From Candidatus Bipolaricaulota bacterium (GTDB lineage: Bacteria; Bipolaricaulota; Bipolaricaulia; RBG-16-55-9; DRXL01): DNA of 6,275 bases. A model generated the notes under the pieces. It ran no database searches, was not told the origin of the DNA, and saw only the letters and a list, made by a program, of their open reading frames with translations. The position numbers and the translations under genes were made by a program. Location: positions 1-6,275 of the forward strand of contig JANWXV010000041.1 of NCBI GenBank assembly GCA_025057405.1. The letters run 5' to 3'. Positions 5,795 through 6,275 of this stretch are shown in pieces. How positions within the stretch are numbered: the stretch's first letter is position 1; every line of letters begins with the position of its first letter.

Positions 5795-6275
5795 CGTCGC
5801 CTCCCTCAAAATCGCTGGGCCGCCCGCCCAACGCTTCGGTGATCGTCTTCACGTTGTGCACCATCATGTTGATATACGTATCGCCCGCGCTGCCCGGAGG
5901 GCCGAGCGAGTCCGAATAGAGCGTCCCGCCGATCTTGACGTTTGTATCCAGCGCGATTTGCATCAGAAACTTGGGATTGACGCTCGTCTCGACAAAGACC
6001 GCGGGGACGCGCGTGCGCTTCAGATCGTCCACCAAACGCGCGATCTTCTCGGCCGACGGCTCTTCGTCGGTCGTGATGCCCCAGATCGAGCCTAAGTACT
6101 CTAAGCCGTAGCGCTCACAGAGATAGCGAAACGCATCATGACTCGTGACCAACTTGCGATTCTCTGGGGGAATCGTCTCTATCTGCTCCAAGACCCAGCG
6201 ATGGAGCTTTTCTAACTCTTCTTTATAGCGTTTGGCATTTTGGGAGAAGATCTCTTGCCCTTCGGGATCGAGTTC
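5781..6275 (-). CDS. TroA/MntA-like metal-binding ABC substrate-binding protein, start beyond right edge
   Basis: The extracytoplasmic component that captures metal and delivers it to the permease. The frame is open to the right edge, giving the last 164 residues; the family is about 300 aa, so the signal peptide and first lobe with two ligand histidines are missing. Visible family motifs are LDPEGQEIFSQNA at the edge, TIPPENRKLVTSHDAF, VFVETSVNP and GGTLYSDSLGPPGS. The histidine in SHDAF (visible residue 46) and the aspartate in LYSDSL (visible residue 122) correspond to the third and fourth metal ligands of TroA (H199, D279 by recollection). PsaA-type manganese proteins have Glu at the third position, so the site resembles TroA more than PsaA, which does not settle Mn against Zn. 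The gene ends 14 bases inside the ATPase gene and is upstream in the same operon; its promoter is outside the window. Confidence 0.95.
   Translation of the reverse strand, partial: ELDPEGQEIFSQNAKRYKEELEKLHRWVLEQIETIPPENRKLVTSHDAFRYLCERYGLEYLGSIWGITTDEEPSAEKIARLVDDLKRTRVPAVFVETSVNPKFLMQIALDTNVKIGGTLYSDSLGPPGSAGDTYINMMVHNVKTITEALGGRPSDFEGGDDARH
5800..5804 (-). promoter_or_regulatory. Shine-Dalgarno site that fixes the ATPase start
   Basis: GGAGG, within GAGGGAGG, lies five bases before ATG 5794 and inside the 3' end of the binding-protein gene. It supports ATG 5794 over TTG 5809. Confidence 0.65.

Noticed and set aside
5795..5809. TTG start for the ATPase gene
   Set aside because: The GGAGG site would then lie inside the coding region; ATG 5794 has proper spacing and fits the family N-terminus.

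Overview
This is a bacterial window of moderately high G+C. It holds the 3' part of alaS on the + strand, facing a minus-strand metal-homeostasis cluster. The sequence does not fix the lineage. The MntR-type regulator and the TroA/MntA-type ABC system occur in many phyla, and a GC-rich palindromic repeat inside alaS suggests a genome that carries dispersed small palindromic elements. Gene starts here are best read from Shine-Dalgarno position: one gene starts with GTG, and two open frames begin well upstream of the likely start.

Layout, left to right. (1) Positions 1-2347, +: alanyl-tRNA synthetase, missing about its first 110 residues, with an in-frame 25-residue insert encoded by a palindromic repeat (about 1075-1150). 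(2) Positions 2344-2472, -: a 42-aa, extremely acidic, tryptophan-containing miniprotein. It has a strong ribosome binding site and its own sigma70-like promoter, and its stop codon is interleaved with that of alaS in a shared TTAA. (3) Positions 2573-3010, -: MntR, a DtxR-family manganese sensor whose six metal ligands fall at the same residue numbers as in Bacillus subtilis MntR once the start is corrected. (4) Positions 3038-3451, -: a small cupredoxin lipoprotein, preceded by a promoter. (5) Positions 3520-5043, -: an ABC-3 family metal permease fused to a complete DtxR-like cytoplasmic module. (6) Positions 5048-5794, -: its ATPase. (7) Positions 5781-6275, -: the C-terminal part of the TroA/MntA-like binding protein, running off the right edge.

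How they may work together. Binding protein, ATPase and permease are in transcription order with 14-nt and 4-nt junctions, so they form one importer operon, most likely for Mn(II) and possibly Zn or Fe. The cupredoxin and mntR follow 68 nt later, behind an internal promoter whose -35 region overlaps a possible MntR operator. The locus therefore encodes two DtxR-family sensors: one soluble (MntR) and one tethered to the membrane as the permease tail. The acidic miniprotein comes last, next to mntR, with an 18-bp inverted repeat centred on its -10 box. The most unusual points are the permease-sensor fusion beside a separate MntR, the acidic miniprotein, and the repeat inserted into an essential synthetase gene. 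No non-coding stretch exceeds 100 bases, and I saw no RNA gene, transposase, CRISPR array or convincing intrinsic terminator.
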